The notes under the pieces were generated by a model. It did not search any database, was not told the DNA's origin, and worked only from the letters and a program-made list of their open reading frames with translations. A stretch of 64,000 bases of DNA, taken from positions 6,014,418 through 6,078,417 of the forward strand of contig JALJCS010000028.1 of NCBI GenBank assembly GCA_023055355.1. The letters run 5' to 3'. Within the stretch, counting starts at the first letter, position 1. The number at the start of each line of letters is the position of its first letter. Source of the DNA: Agelaius tricolor (Eukaryota; Chordata; Aves; Passeriformes; Icteridae). Positions 13,401 through 26,297 of this stretch are shown here, piece by piece. Both the position numbers and the translations under genes were made by a program.

Positions 13401-16400
13401 CTCCCCGTGTCTCTGTTCCCTGTGCTACAGCAATGATGGATTGAAGTGATGGCCATAAGGGATGTCCCAACACCCACCTCCTTGTGCCTCCATTCCCTGT
13501 GCTACAATAAAGGTGGGTTAGGGTGATGGCCATAAGGAATGTCCCAAAATCCATCTCCCCACATCTCCATTCCCTGTGCCACAATAATGATGGGTTGGGG
13601 TGATGGCCATAAGAGATGTCCCAAAAGCCATCTCCCCATGTCTCCATTCTCTGCATCACAGTAGTGATGGATTGGGGTGATGGCCATAGGGATGTCCCAA
13701 AAGCCATCTCCCCATGTCTCCGTTCCCTGTGCTATAATAATGACAAAGGGATGGCCATAAGGGATGCCCCAACACCCATTTCCCCATGTCTCCATTCCCT
13801 GTGCCATAATAATGATGAAGTGATGGCCATAAGGGATGCCCCAACACCCATTTCCCCATGTCTCCATTCCCTGTGCTACAGCAATGACGGATTGAAGTGA
13901 TGGCCATAAAGGATATCCCAACACCCACCTCCCTGTGCCTCCAGTCCCTGCACCACAGCAGTGATGGATTGGGGTGATGGCCATAGGGATGCCCCAAAAC
14001 CATCTCCCCACATCTCCGTTCCCTGTGCCACAATAATGATGGGTTGTGGTGATGGCCATGAGGGATGCCCAACACGCACCTCCCTGTGGTCCCAGTCCCA
14101 TGGCAGTAATGCCTTGGGGTGACACCAAGCCACCACCAGCTGTGCCCAGCACAGGGGGTCCCAAGGCACTCAGCAGAGCCCCCTGATCACCCCAGCCATC
14201 ATCAGCTCTGTGCCCCACAGGTCCTCCAGCCCTACAGACCGCTGAGGTCTCGGGGCCCTGCAGCAGAGCAGCACATGGAGGCTCCCTGAGCTCCAGCCTG
14301 TGTTCTTCTACCTTAATTAGCATGCCATTACTGCTAATTGAAATTCCTTGGTTCATCCCCAAAGGACTCCTCTCCCTGCCTTCCCCAGTGAGCACATCCT
14401 TAAAATAACTTCCAGCGGGGATCTCTCTCACTCCCTGCTGATCCAGCGCTGGCACTCTGAGGGTTTAATCTCTTCTGGTAGGTCTGACTCCCTCTGTGTG
14501 GTGGATACTCAGATCCCCTGTCCAAGCCAAGCCCGGAGCTCCCTCCCACTCAAAAAAGGAAGCCACAAATCCAGCAAGGAGGTTACTTCACCCTGCCAAG
14601 GGTGCAGGGAGCAGGCTGGGAGGAGAGGGAAGGGAAAAGGAGGCTGAGTTGGCCTTGGGAATTGCTGCTGTGAAGGAGATGTGAAAAGCAGCACAGCAAG
14701 AGCAGGATTTAGAGGGAGACCACTGGCTCTGGAGCATGCCAGGAGGGCTGTGCCATGCAGGAGGGGCTGCTCCTCTGCTCTCTCTCAGCCGCTGCCCGGG
14801 GTGGGCACGGGCAGTGTGTGGGTTTGCCAAGGGCACACCAGCATCCTTTCCCCCTCCCGTGCAGCAGAGATCAGGGCTCCCAGCCCTCTGCCACCTCTCC
14901 TGCCAGGGAGCTTTGCCTTCCCCATGGAGCAGCACTGCCAGGAAGCCATTCCCTTGACCTGTGCATTCCAGACACGTTCAAGATAGTGGAACTGATAGCG
15001 GGATCGTGTTGGAACATCACACACCAAATTCCTTTGCCTTTTTTCTTAATTCCATTGTGTCTGGAGCTCCTGGAGCCTCATCCACACCCTGAGAGAGCTG
15101 GTGGAAAGCCTCCAGTGGTTGGCTTCGATGGGCTCTGGAGCAGGCTGGTGCTGCTTTCCTGCTTCTGGCACACCAAAATATCCACACTCATCTGCACAGC
15201 TACTCAGGGTGTCCTCAGCTGTTTCTGCCCAAAGCTGTTTCTCCAGGCCATGGCTGTTGGACAGCAACCTCCCTGGGATATGGGAAGGTGCCAGAGAGAG
15301 TTTGCAGAGGGGGTTTGTGGTACAGAGATGCTCCTGATGAATTTTCCCTCCTCTCCACTATCTGCCTCTACCCCAAAAAACCACAGACAGTGACCAGCAA
15401 GGGGAGAACCTGCCTCCCATCCTCCTCACTCAGTCAGGACCGGAAAAAGCGTTTCAGCTCCCCTGTTCCCATGCTCCAGCTGCAAGATCTATCAAGCAAG
15501 TGGAAGCAGCTCCACGCTGCCATCTCCCACTGGCTGAGCACTGGGATGCTGTGGGTGGCTGCTGGACAGCCATCGTGGGAGCAGGAGCAGCTCTCCTGCC
15601 CAGCCTCCCCCTCGCAGGCTCTTTTCTCCCCGAAACAGCAAAAAGACAACCCCGGCTGTAGTTCCGTGGGTGTATCAGAGACTCCCCTTCCTGCCTGCTT
15701 GGGGGTTTGTCCATCTCCTCCCGGCTCCAGGAGCTCCACACTGAGCTGGAGCCCCCACGTCCCTTTGCAGCCAGCCCGCGGGAAGCCAAAGACCCCATTA
15801 ACACCTCCGCATCTCTGGCACATGCGACAGCGCTCCGCCGCCAACCCGACTTGAGAAAAATCCTAATTATCCGTCAGTTACCAGCTGGCTGGCGTGGCGA
15901 GGGGCTGCGGCGAGAAAACCACGGCGATGGGGCCGCTGTGGCTGCAGCGTGTCCGGGCAGCGGAGCCGCCGGGGCCGGGCAGGATGCCGGCGTGCCCCGG
16001 CTTGCCGTGCCGCAGCTCCCCGTGCTCTGCCTGCCTGAGGGGGGCTTCCAAGCCGCAGGGAAAAGCTTCTTTTCGGCATCTGGCCGTTGGTCTCTGCGAT
16101 AAGAAGGCCATTAAAAATGAAAAGGGAGGTGGGAGCGGGTTGGAGGGCTTCCCACAGGATGGGCGGGCGCGGCTGCTGCTGTCCAGGGCTGGGGACAGCA
16201 ATGTCACCCATCACTGCTCAGAGTCCCTCTGCCAGGACAGACATGGGTAATGTCAGCCCCAAGGCTTCACCTTCTCCATTCACCTCTTTTCTAAAATTAG
16301 AAAATCAGCATTTTGAAGCAAGAGAGAGCAGCTGATGATGTACTGGTGCCATTGCCCACACTGCTACCCTCAGACCCCTGATGATGTTCTGCTCCCATTG

Positions 16401-19400
16401 CCCTCACTGCTACCCTCAGACCCCTGATGATGTTCTGGTCCCATTGCCCTCACTGTTACCCTCAGACCCCTGGTGATGTTCTGCTCCCATTGCCCTCACT
16501 GTTACCCTCAGACCCCTGGTGATGTTCTGCTCCCACTGCCCTCACTGTTACCCTCAGACCCCTGATGATGTTCTGGTCCCACTGCCCTCACTGTTACCCT
16601 CAGACCCCTGGTGATGTTCTGGTCCCACCGCTCTCACTGCTACCCTCAGACCCCTGATGATGTTCTGGTCCCACTGCCCACACTGTTACCCTCAGACCCC
16701 TGGTGATGTTCTGGTCCCATTGCCATCACTGCTACCCTCAGACCCCTTCCTCCTCCTCCTGCATTGAGTCAGGGGTGTCTGCTGAAGCACATCTTATCTC
16801 TGGAGAGATATGCAGACTCCTCATTTGAATCCTTCAGGAGTTGGGAGAATCCACCACATTCCTTGGTAAGATGTTCCTATGGTTAATTATCCTCGCTGCT
16901 AAAAAAAAAAAAAAATATACCTCCTTGCTTCTAGTCTGAATTTGCTTGGCTTCAGCTTCCAAGTGCTGGATCTCATTCTGTCTTTTGCTATTAGATTAAA
17001 GAGCTGGCTGCTATCAGGAACCATCTCCTGGGCACACCATAATCAAGTCCCCTTGCTCTTCTTGGGGGGAACTTTGATGCAGAACATTTCTGTGGTATTG
17101 CTCTACATCTGTTCAAAACTGTTCATTTTGTTCACATCTCCCTCCCAGGCCATGTCTGTTTTTTCAATAGAGGGTTTGAAGTGTGGACAGGGCTTGGGGA
17201 CACCCCTGTCCAGGTGACACTGATTTGCCCAGCCCTGTACAGCAAGGGCTTGTCCAGCACTCTACAGGGGCCAGCTCACCTGGTCCTTAGGAGCTCTAAG
17301 AGAGGGAGAATGGGTAATGCTACATCTCCCAGAGGGATTCAAGTCAAAACCCTTCAAAACCAGGAGGCCATTGGGCTACACACCTCCATCAACCAAAACT
17401 TGTGACTATATCAAAAAATGATGCCAAAACTTTTGACAAGATGACTCACACAAACCATTTGTTTTGGCATTGCCTGCTCGCCAGCTGTCCTTTCCTCTGT
17501 GGCCAGATCCTCCATGATTCAACCCCAAATTGCAGGAGACTTTCAGCTGAGGCTCCTTCCAGTGCAGCAGAGCCCTCGCTGCTCCAAAATGCTGCCCAGA
17601 GCGTTGGCTGTGCTGAGCTTGTGGTCAGTGCTTGGTGACAATTGATCAACCATCCTGGCATGGATTATTGGGTGCAGCAAAGCTGAGAGTGTCCAAAAGG
17701 CACAAGGAACAGGCTGGGCTGGTTCTTCCCAAGGGCTGCCCCAAATCAGAGCACCAGGATGGTTGGTGCTGCTGTGTTTGGTGTGGCCATCACTGTTCTG
17801 TCAAATGCCCCTTTCTGTCCCCAGCCCTGCTGACCAGACATTTACCTTCCCTTCCCTGCATTCCCCAATGGCTTTTTTTTTACCTTAGGTGTGTGTTCCC
17901 AGCTCGTGTGGAGGCTCACACAGAGTTATTTGTGCGTTCATTGACAACATAAAACACAGTTGTTTTGCTGAATCCCTTTCCCCATTAAAACAGGATGAGC
18001 TCTCAGGTGTGGCAGTGGCACTGCAGAGCTCACAGTGAGTTGGAGGAAGGCATTGGCCTCATCTTCCAGCACTGACCATGCCTGTGACAGCCCCGGCCAG
18101 GAGGACACCAGGAGGACAGGGAGTGACACCAGGAGCACAGGGAGTGACACCAGGAGCACAGGGAGTGACACCAGCTGCCACCACAGCAGAACCATTTCTC
18201 ATGTGGCACCGTGGCAAGCTGGACAGGCTGCACCCGCCCTGGCAATCCTGCAAGAATCACTGCTGCAAATGAAACAGCCCTTGTGCTCTCCAGGGTGCCT
18301 GGTGCTGCCAACCCACTGCTGCTCCCCTCGAGGCTCAGCTCCAGTGCAGGTGGGCACTGGCCCTGCAGCCAAGCTGTTCTGGGGGATGCAGCCACGCCAG
18401 CATTGTGGCTCAGAGGGTCACACACCTCTGAGCGTCCTCCTAAGTGTTAAAACCACTTCAGGCATTCAAATCCTCACTCTCGACCCTTCCCAGGACCCCT
18501 CCTTGCAGCCGTGGGTGGCTCCCAGCCCCGGCTGGTGGATGCATCCTCCAGAGATGCTCCCAGATTCTCCGGGCAGCTCCCGGGTCCAGCTGCTCCCCCG
18601 AGGCTGGGAGGGCACCGTGTGGCATTGCCTGCCCTGAATCCCACAAAGGCTCGGGAAAAACAGCCACGTCCTGTCCTGGTGAGCCGAGCTCCCAGCGGGA
18701 CACAGCCAGAGGAGAGCAGTCAGCACAGGGTGATGCGAGACAGCCTGAGCTCCCTTTAGAGCCGTGGAAAGATCCCGGGATGGCTTCCAGGAGGGGAGCC
18801 CTGCTGCGCTGGGTCTGCTCCACCCCAAAGCCATCCCACTCCTAGCTGGGGACAGTGGCAAGCGAGCACCGGGCACGTTCTGGCCCCCGTCCCTGCGTGC
18901 CGGGACAGAACAGCACACGCTGCAGTGCCTGGTTTCGGTTTCCATTGGGACGCTGTAGGACGGGAATGCCTCCCTTCCCCGGGCAGGTCCTGCGGCTGAC
19001 AGGAGTTATCTGTCCCCCAGCAGGGACAGGAGCGGGCTGGAGTCACATCCTGCCCGAAGACCTCCGCTCTACTCACTTCCTAATGAAATGCCGCAAGGGA
19101 ACACAGTGGAAAAAGTGGAGATTTAACCACCCTTGAGAGGGCAGGGCGCTCAACCACGGCGCTGTCCCGAGTCCACGGTCCTGTGAAGCAGCGGGGAAAC
19201 TGCTGGACTGACCAGCCGGAATTCGGCTGCTTTCAAATGCCCGATGGCTGCTGCTTTCCCACTGCAGGCACCCATTGGCTTCGGCGGGACGCGGCCCCAG
19301 CGCTGCGGAGCTGCCGGAGCCCGTCCCGTCCCCGCATCCTCCCCAGCACAGCCGGGAGCATCCCTGCCCGGGCTGTCCCCGCACCACAGCACCCGAGGAT

Positions 19401-22400
19401 GCGTCCTGTCTGCCGCAGGAGGGACTGTCGTGCCAGTTAAACACGTCACCTTCCGCAAACAAAGGTCATTGTCACAGCCGGGCTGGCTGAAATACCGCTG
19501 GGCTGCTCTGCCCGTTCCGTGACAATGTCAAACCGCAGCCCCGGAGGGAACTCTGCTGCTCCCATCCCAACCTTCCTGCTCTGCCAGTGCTTCCCGGAGG
19601 AGAAAACCCGCCCGGTTCGAGCGCGGTCAGCAGCTCCCTCGGAGGCACCCGCTGCGGGATGGACACTTGTGCCACAAGTCCTTAAAAACACCGCGCTGAG
19701 CCAGCAGCAGGGCTGAGGATTTAGGATTTTTTGCCACAAAAATCAAAGCATTTCCCGTGCGCTCTGCCCGGCCCCTGGGTCCCTGCTCGCAGAGCTGTCC
19801 CGTGCCGGGCAGCAGGAGCAGCCGTGGTGCCAAATCTGCAGCGACAGCAGGGGCTGTGCAGCCACCCCTCCGGGCATCGAAACCTGCTGCGCTTAAAATC
19901 CTGCTCGGTTATTTTCTGTGGCTTGGAGGGATTAAGTTACTCCTCTAATACGGGATGGAGGATGACTGTAAATGACATTTTACAGCACAGCTGTAAATGG
20001 CATTCACAGCACAGCTGGCAGATACAAGCAAAGGTCCCTCTCACCCACGGCATCGCCTCTGACAGCACCCGCTGGCAAATACCCTGGGAAACACCGTGAG
20101 AACAAGGCAGGCACTTTTACAGGACGGAGAACATTTACCCACAATTTAGGGAATCGCCAAGGAGAGAAGTGACATCCCAACCGCTGTGCTTCACTCCCCT
20201 TTGGGAGGAATACCCTGGGGAAGCACCGTGAGAACAAGGCAGGGACATTCCTTTTCGGAGGACATTTACCCACAATTTAGGGAATCGCCAAGGAGAGAAG
20301 TGACATCCCAACCGCTGTGCTTCACTCCCCTTTGGGAGGAATACCCTGGGAAGCACCGTGAGAACAAGACAGGTACTTCCCCAGGACATTCCTTTTCGGA
20401 GGACATTTACCCACAATTTAGGGAATCACCAGGAGACAAGGGACATCCCAACCGCTGTGCTTCACACCCCTTTGGGAGAAACCCCCTGGAAAGCAAGCAG
20501 GCATGTTTCCAGCTACTTCCCTTCCCAGGGCCACCACCTGTGCCCGTGAAGTCGCCATCAGCGGTGGCTGCATCCCTTGTCACCTCCCCGCGCCACCACC
20601 CTGAGCGCGGCGAGGACCCGCTCGGCCGCGCTGAGCATCTCCCCGAGCCAAGGCAGGAAAAAACAAAACTCACAGTCCAGGTGGCCGATTTGGCGGTGCT
20701 GGATTGCTGGAAGGTCACCTCGAAGTGGTGGGGACCGGGGTAGTCGGTGTTGGAGGGGATGACGGGGGCCGGGGACATGGCGTCGAAGGTAGAGCTGGGC
20801 TGCGAGTAGGGCGAGTGCGTTGGGACATTGGAGGTGTGCTCGGAGCTGTAGGGGCTGGTGGAGGCTGCTCTGCTGCCGATGCTCTGATCCATGCTGTTGT
20901 TCAGCAAATTGAACTGGGACTGGAGGAAGGGAAAAGGGGAGGAGGGAAAAAAGAAAACACCAGCCAGTTTAGAGACAGGGAAACCTCAGGCACCTTTCTG
21001 CAGGGCTGGGGTGTCCTGTTACAGCCTCCTTAAAGGGCCAGCGTGCGGGATGGGAGTCAAAAGGAGCTGGTCTGGGTGGCTCGGGTTTTCTGACAGGTCG
21101 CCACTTGTGTGAGGGATGAAATCCGTGTGCTTAAATCACCCCCCTCGAGCTGCTCCATCCTCGCTGGAGGCAGCGAGGTGCCCCAGTCCCGCATTTCTGG
21201 AGCACCTGCCTCGGCAAAGCCGCGCTCCTGGCAGTGGGGAGAGGGCAGGGACGTGGTGGGGTTTGCTCAGGTGTGGGAAATGTTCCCCTGCAGGTGGGGA
21301 GGGACACCCAACCCTCTGTCCCTTGCCAGTGTCACAGCTCGGGGAAGCCACCGCGCCCAGGTGAGCAGCGATCGCTGGCAATGGCACCGCTCCATCACCA
21401 CGGCGATTCCCAGAGGGTTTTCCACCCTCTTTTCCAGCCTGTCCCTGGTGTGCTCACTGGTCAGGACACACACACCCCAGCACCACTCCCGAGCTGTGGT
21501 TTGTAGCTGGTTTCCCAGCGGGATGGCTGCTCCCAGTGCCTGATGCAGCTCTAATTTGGGCAAAGCCTCAAACCTACAGAGCAGGCTGTGATGCACAGCA
21601 CTGCAGCAAAGTCACAGGGCAAACAGAGCCACTTAGGCAGGTCCCGGCTCTTATTGCAGACCTGTTGGACCAAATAATGACTTTTTACAATTTTTTCCTT
21701 ATTCCTCTTCTGACCAATTACTGTCAGATTCTTCCAATAAGAGCTGGCAGCTCCTTTACCCAAGGCACAGCCCAAACACAGTGACATTCCCAAGAGCTGT
21801 GTGGCTAAAGAAATCTTAGTATTTCCTTAGAAAATCAGGCTCAAATACAACTCTTTCTCAGAGCAAGTGGGAGGGATTTTTTTCCCCCAGAAATCTGAAA
21901 TTCCCAGGTTTTTTCTCCCTCTGAAATCTGCAATTCCTGAATTGCTCAGGGGATGGGTTTTTCCCCCCAGAAATCTGCAATTCCCGGATTTTTTCCCCCA
22001 GAAATCTGCAATTCCTGAATTGCTCAGGGGATGGGTTTTTCCCCCAGAAAACTGCAATTCCCAGTTTTTTCCCCCCAGAAATCTGCAATTTCTGAATTGC
22101 TCAGGGGATGGGTTTTTCCCCCAGAAACCTGCAATTCCTGGGTTTTTTCCCCCAGAAATATGCAATTCCTGGGGTTTTTCCCCCAGAAACCTGCAATTTC
22201 TGAATTGCTCAGGGGATGGGTTTTTTCCCCCAGAAATCTGCAATTCCCGGGTTTTTCCCCCCAGAAATCTGCAATTCCCGGGTTTTTTCCCCCAGAAATC
22301 TGCAATTCCCGGGTTTTTTCCCCCTGAAACCTGCAATTCCTGAATTGCTCAGGGGATTGGTTTTTTCCCCCCTGAAACCTGCAATTTCTGAATTGCTCAG

Positions 22401-25400
22401 GGGATGGGTTTTTTTCCCCCAGAAATCTGCAATTCCCGTGTTTTTCCCCCTGAAATCTGCAATTCCTGGGTTTTTTTCCCCCAGAAATCTGCAATTCCTG
22501 AATTGCTCAGGGGATGGGTTTTTTTTTTTTTTTTTTTTTTTTTCCCCCCCAGAAACCTGCAATTCCTGAATTGCTCAGGGGATGGGTTTTTTTCCCCCAG
22601 AAATCTGCAATTCCCGTGTTTTTCCCCCTGAAATCTGCAATTCCTGGGTTTTTTTTCCCCCAGAAACCTGCAATTCCTGTGTTTTTTCCCCCAGAAACCT
22701 GCAATTCCTGAACTGCTCAGGGGATTTTTTGGTTTTTTTTCCCCCAGAAACCTGCAATTCCTGCATTGCCCTCACCCTGCAGCCCCAGCGGCAGTGGCAG
22801 TGCTGGTGACCCTGCACAGTGTCGGGTGCATTGCCGTGCGTCCTCCCGGCTCCCAGCACTGCAGCAGGGACACAGCAACCCCTGGACTGCCCTCGTCCCT
22901 GTCCCCAGCACCTTCTGGGGCAGCTCTGGGAAGCCAAGAGCTGTGGAGGCAGCTGTGGGCACGGCCAGCAGGCTCAGCCTTCTCCAAAGGGCTGCAAAGG
23001 CTCACGGCTCAGGAATCAGGAAACGTGTTTTAACTTGGGATCCCAACCTCACCCAACCCTCTTCGATGTGGAATGGTTTAAAGGCAATCATCCTTCTCCA
23101 GGGAAGTTCTCCTGTTGCCTGCATCTCTCACAAGGTCGTTGGAGCCTGTGACTAACTGGAGGAATGCTGAACAAGATCTGGCTTGCTTTTACGCATCCAG
23201 CCATTTTCTCCCCTAAAATATGTGCCTAAATCCCTCTATTCCTCCTCACAGCTCTATAAATAGCCCAGCCGAAGACAAGCCAAGCTCTCCTTAATCCAGG
23301 CTTCACCTGGAGAAAAAAACTTATGAGAAACTCTGGCAAAACAGGCACGTTAGGAAAGCTCTTGCCACCCAACTGGGAAATGCAGCTGCTGCAGGGACTG
23401 CAGGCAGGGCAGAGCCACTGAGGTGGCACAGGAAAACCTGAGAGATCAACCAGGAGAACAGCAGCAAGGGAAAAGGGATTGCTGCTGGATGGGGCAGCAT
23501 CCAGGTCTATCAGGATGATGCTCAGCTGATCCAGGAGTATCAGGGCTGAGCTGTTTTGCTCCCATCCTGAGACAGGAGCGTTCATGGCTGAAGCCTGTGG
23601 CTGTGAATGGGGAGGTGAATGGGAACCCACCACAGAACGGAGCATCCTGAGCTCTGTGTGGGAGAAAACCCTCCCTCAGGAAGAATGGTGAGAGGTGAGA
23701 CCCAGGGTGTCACCTCTGCCAGGCTGGGCTGCCTCAGCATAAAGCAGGAGGCAGCACCCTGAGCGCCCCCAGACTTTGGGAATCTGCTGGTGGAGAGACC
23801 CAGAGTCAGGTGCGCGGGCAAAACCCCAGACTTGCTGTTCAAAACTGATGCAAAACCACAGACTTGCTGCTCAAAATTGATGAAATTGTGGAAACATTCC
23901 CCTAAAAACGAATTGAAGGCAGGAGTGTTTGTGTGTGTGTGTGTGTATAAATATGTACATACACACACAGGGATAATTATTCACACAACTGCAGCAACGA
24001 CCTCCCATGGAACAGCCCCAACAATGGGACACAAGGGCTTGGTACCAACACACTTAAGGTAAAACCAGGAATGAAGGGATTTCCTTCTGTCTCCAACTCC
24101 CTCTGTGCCTGTGCTGGATGGTTCTGAATGCCAGGGACAGACACAAACCCTTTTCCCTAAGGAAACAATCTCAGCGCTTGAGCACAGGGCTGGAAATGCA
24201 TTACCTGCAGCACAGGTACAGCCTCACCTGCCCTGCCCTCCCAGGGATTTCCACCAGGGGAAGGAAGCCTGCCTGCGAGGACAGGTGAGCAGTGTGGGCT
24301 CAGCTGGGATGACAGAGTGGTGCTGGGGGTGCCCAGCACCTCCAGGTGCTCCTTGGATGGATGCTCAGGCCGATCTGTGCACACAGAGCTGAGGGACCCT
24401 GCACCCCCAGCACCTGAGCTTTACATCCCACCTTGGGTGTGATTTATGGGTGGATGCTCAGGCTGATCTGTGCACACAGAGCTAAGGGACCCTGCACCCC
24501 CAGCACCTGAGCTTTAAATCCCACCTTGGGTGTGATTTATGGGTGGATGCTCAGGCTGATCTGTGCACACAGAGCTGAGGGACCCTGCACCTCCTGCACC
24601 TGAGCATTAAATCCCACCTTGGGTGTGATTTATGGGTGGATGCTCTGGTTGTCCTGTGCACACAAAGCTAAGGGACTGCACCCCCAGCACCTGAGCTTTA
24701 AATCCCACCTTGGGTGTGATTTATGGGTGGATGCTCAGGCTGATCTGTGCACACAGAGCTAAGGGACCCTGCACCTCCTGCACCTGAGCTTTAAATTCCA
24801 CCTTGGGCATGATTTATGGATGGATGCTCTGGTTGTCCTGTGCACACAGAGCTGAGGGACCCTGCACCTCCTGCACCTGAGCATTAAATCCCACCTTGGG
24901 TGTGATTTATGGGTGGATGCTCTGGTTGTCCTGCGCACACAGAGCTAAGGGACTCTGCATCCCCAGCACCTGAGCTTTAAATCCCACCTCGGGCTCTGCA
25001 AGAGGCAGATGGGGCAAAGCAAGAGGAGCAGCCACTGCCTGCCAAGGCTGCAGCACCTGCACCAACACAGGGCTGGAGCAGCTCCAGGTCCTCCAGCAGC
25101 TGCAGGACAGGGACAGGAATGCACTGGGACAACCCCTGGAGCATCCAGCACCAGGCTGGGCAGGCAGAGCCAGATCAGGTAAAGCGAAGGATAACTCAAA
25201 GGGGAGCATCAAAGCAAAGCAAGCAGCACCTACCGTGGTGTAATGCTGCATCGGGTCGCTGATGTAGAGCATTTTAGTTGTCTCGGGGCTCGCGGAGCGC
25301 GGGGCAGGCTCCTGCCACGGGACTCATGGGGTCGGGCCGGCCGCCGGGAGGGGAGGCGGGGAGGGAGGAGAGCGGCAGCGGGGCCGGGCGGGCAGCGCCA

Positions 25401-26266
25401 GGGATGCTGCGCTGGCCACCCCGTCCGTGTGCCGCCGTCTGTTGGCTTTTTTTTTTTTTTTTTTTTTTGCTTTTTTTCATCTCCCTTAGTTCTGTCAACT
25501 CGCTGCATCCAACAACAAAACGGGGCCCACCCCTTCTGTCCCTCATGACTATTCATTAAAGCACAGGGCAGGCCCCAGCTTGCCCAGTGATGGACTGGGC
25601 GATACCAACCATTCCCGCTGCAGGGAGAGCGGGGGTCCGGCTCCACCACCAAACCTGCCCGGATCCCACTCCCCAAAGCTTCTTCCAGCCACACAGGGGG
25701 ATGGAGACCTGCTGGGCTGGCAGCTGGCACCAGCACAATGGGGTGCCCACCCTGGCACTGAGCTGGCAGGGCTCTCTCTATGAGAGCTCCGTGTCTGGGA
25801 GACGTGGATTGTGGATGGAGGGATGGATGGAGGGATGGAGGGATGGATGGAGGGATGGATGGATGGAGGGATGGAGGGAGGGATGGATGGAGGGATGGAG
25901 GGATGGATGGAGGAATGGATGGAGGGATGGAGGGAGGGATGGAGGGAGGGATGGAGGGATGGATGGATGGATGGATGGATGATGGATGGATGGAGGGATG
26001 GATGGATGGATGGATGGATGGACAGGGATGTATGGATGGATGGATGGATGGATGGATGGATGGATGGAGGATGGATGGATGGATGGATGGATGATCTAGA
26101 GGGACAGACAGGAGTAATTAGGGATAGATGCCTGACAGAGCATTGGGGTGACCTGCTCTGGGCTGGCAGCTGTCACCAGCACAATGAGGTGCCCACCCTG
26201 GCACTGAGCAGGCAGTGGCTCTGTGAGAGCTCTGTGTGTGGGAGATGTGAATTTTGGATGGATGGT

Positions 26267-26297
<31 letters not shown>

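Larger units (their letters stand above)
7549..20673. other. TP73 intron 4 (13 kb)
   Basis: Besides the minisatellites listed, 8100-9250, 10830-13080, 14130-16340 and 16750-20080 look like unique sequence with no exon I can support. A CpG-richer patch lies at about 15830-16060 and an unusual low-repeat block at 12640-12840; both are possible regulatory DNA. Confidence 0.6.

Noticed and set aside
13502..14455. 317-codon minus-strand ORF
   Set aside because: Translation of the 76-bp minisatellite; the period shifts frame and gives repeated [15 protein letters not shown] text with no domain.
15288..15854. 188-codon plus-strand ORF in TP73 intron 4
   Set aside because: Low-complexity Ser/Pro translation with a long antisense ORF over the same bases; no conserved motif.
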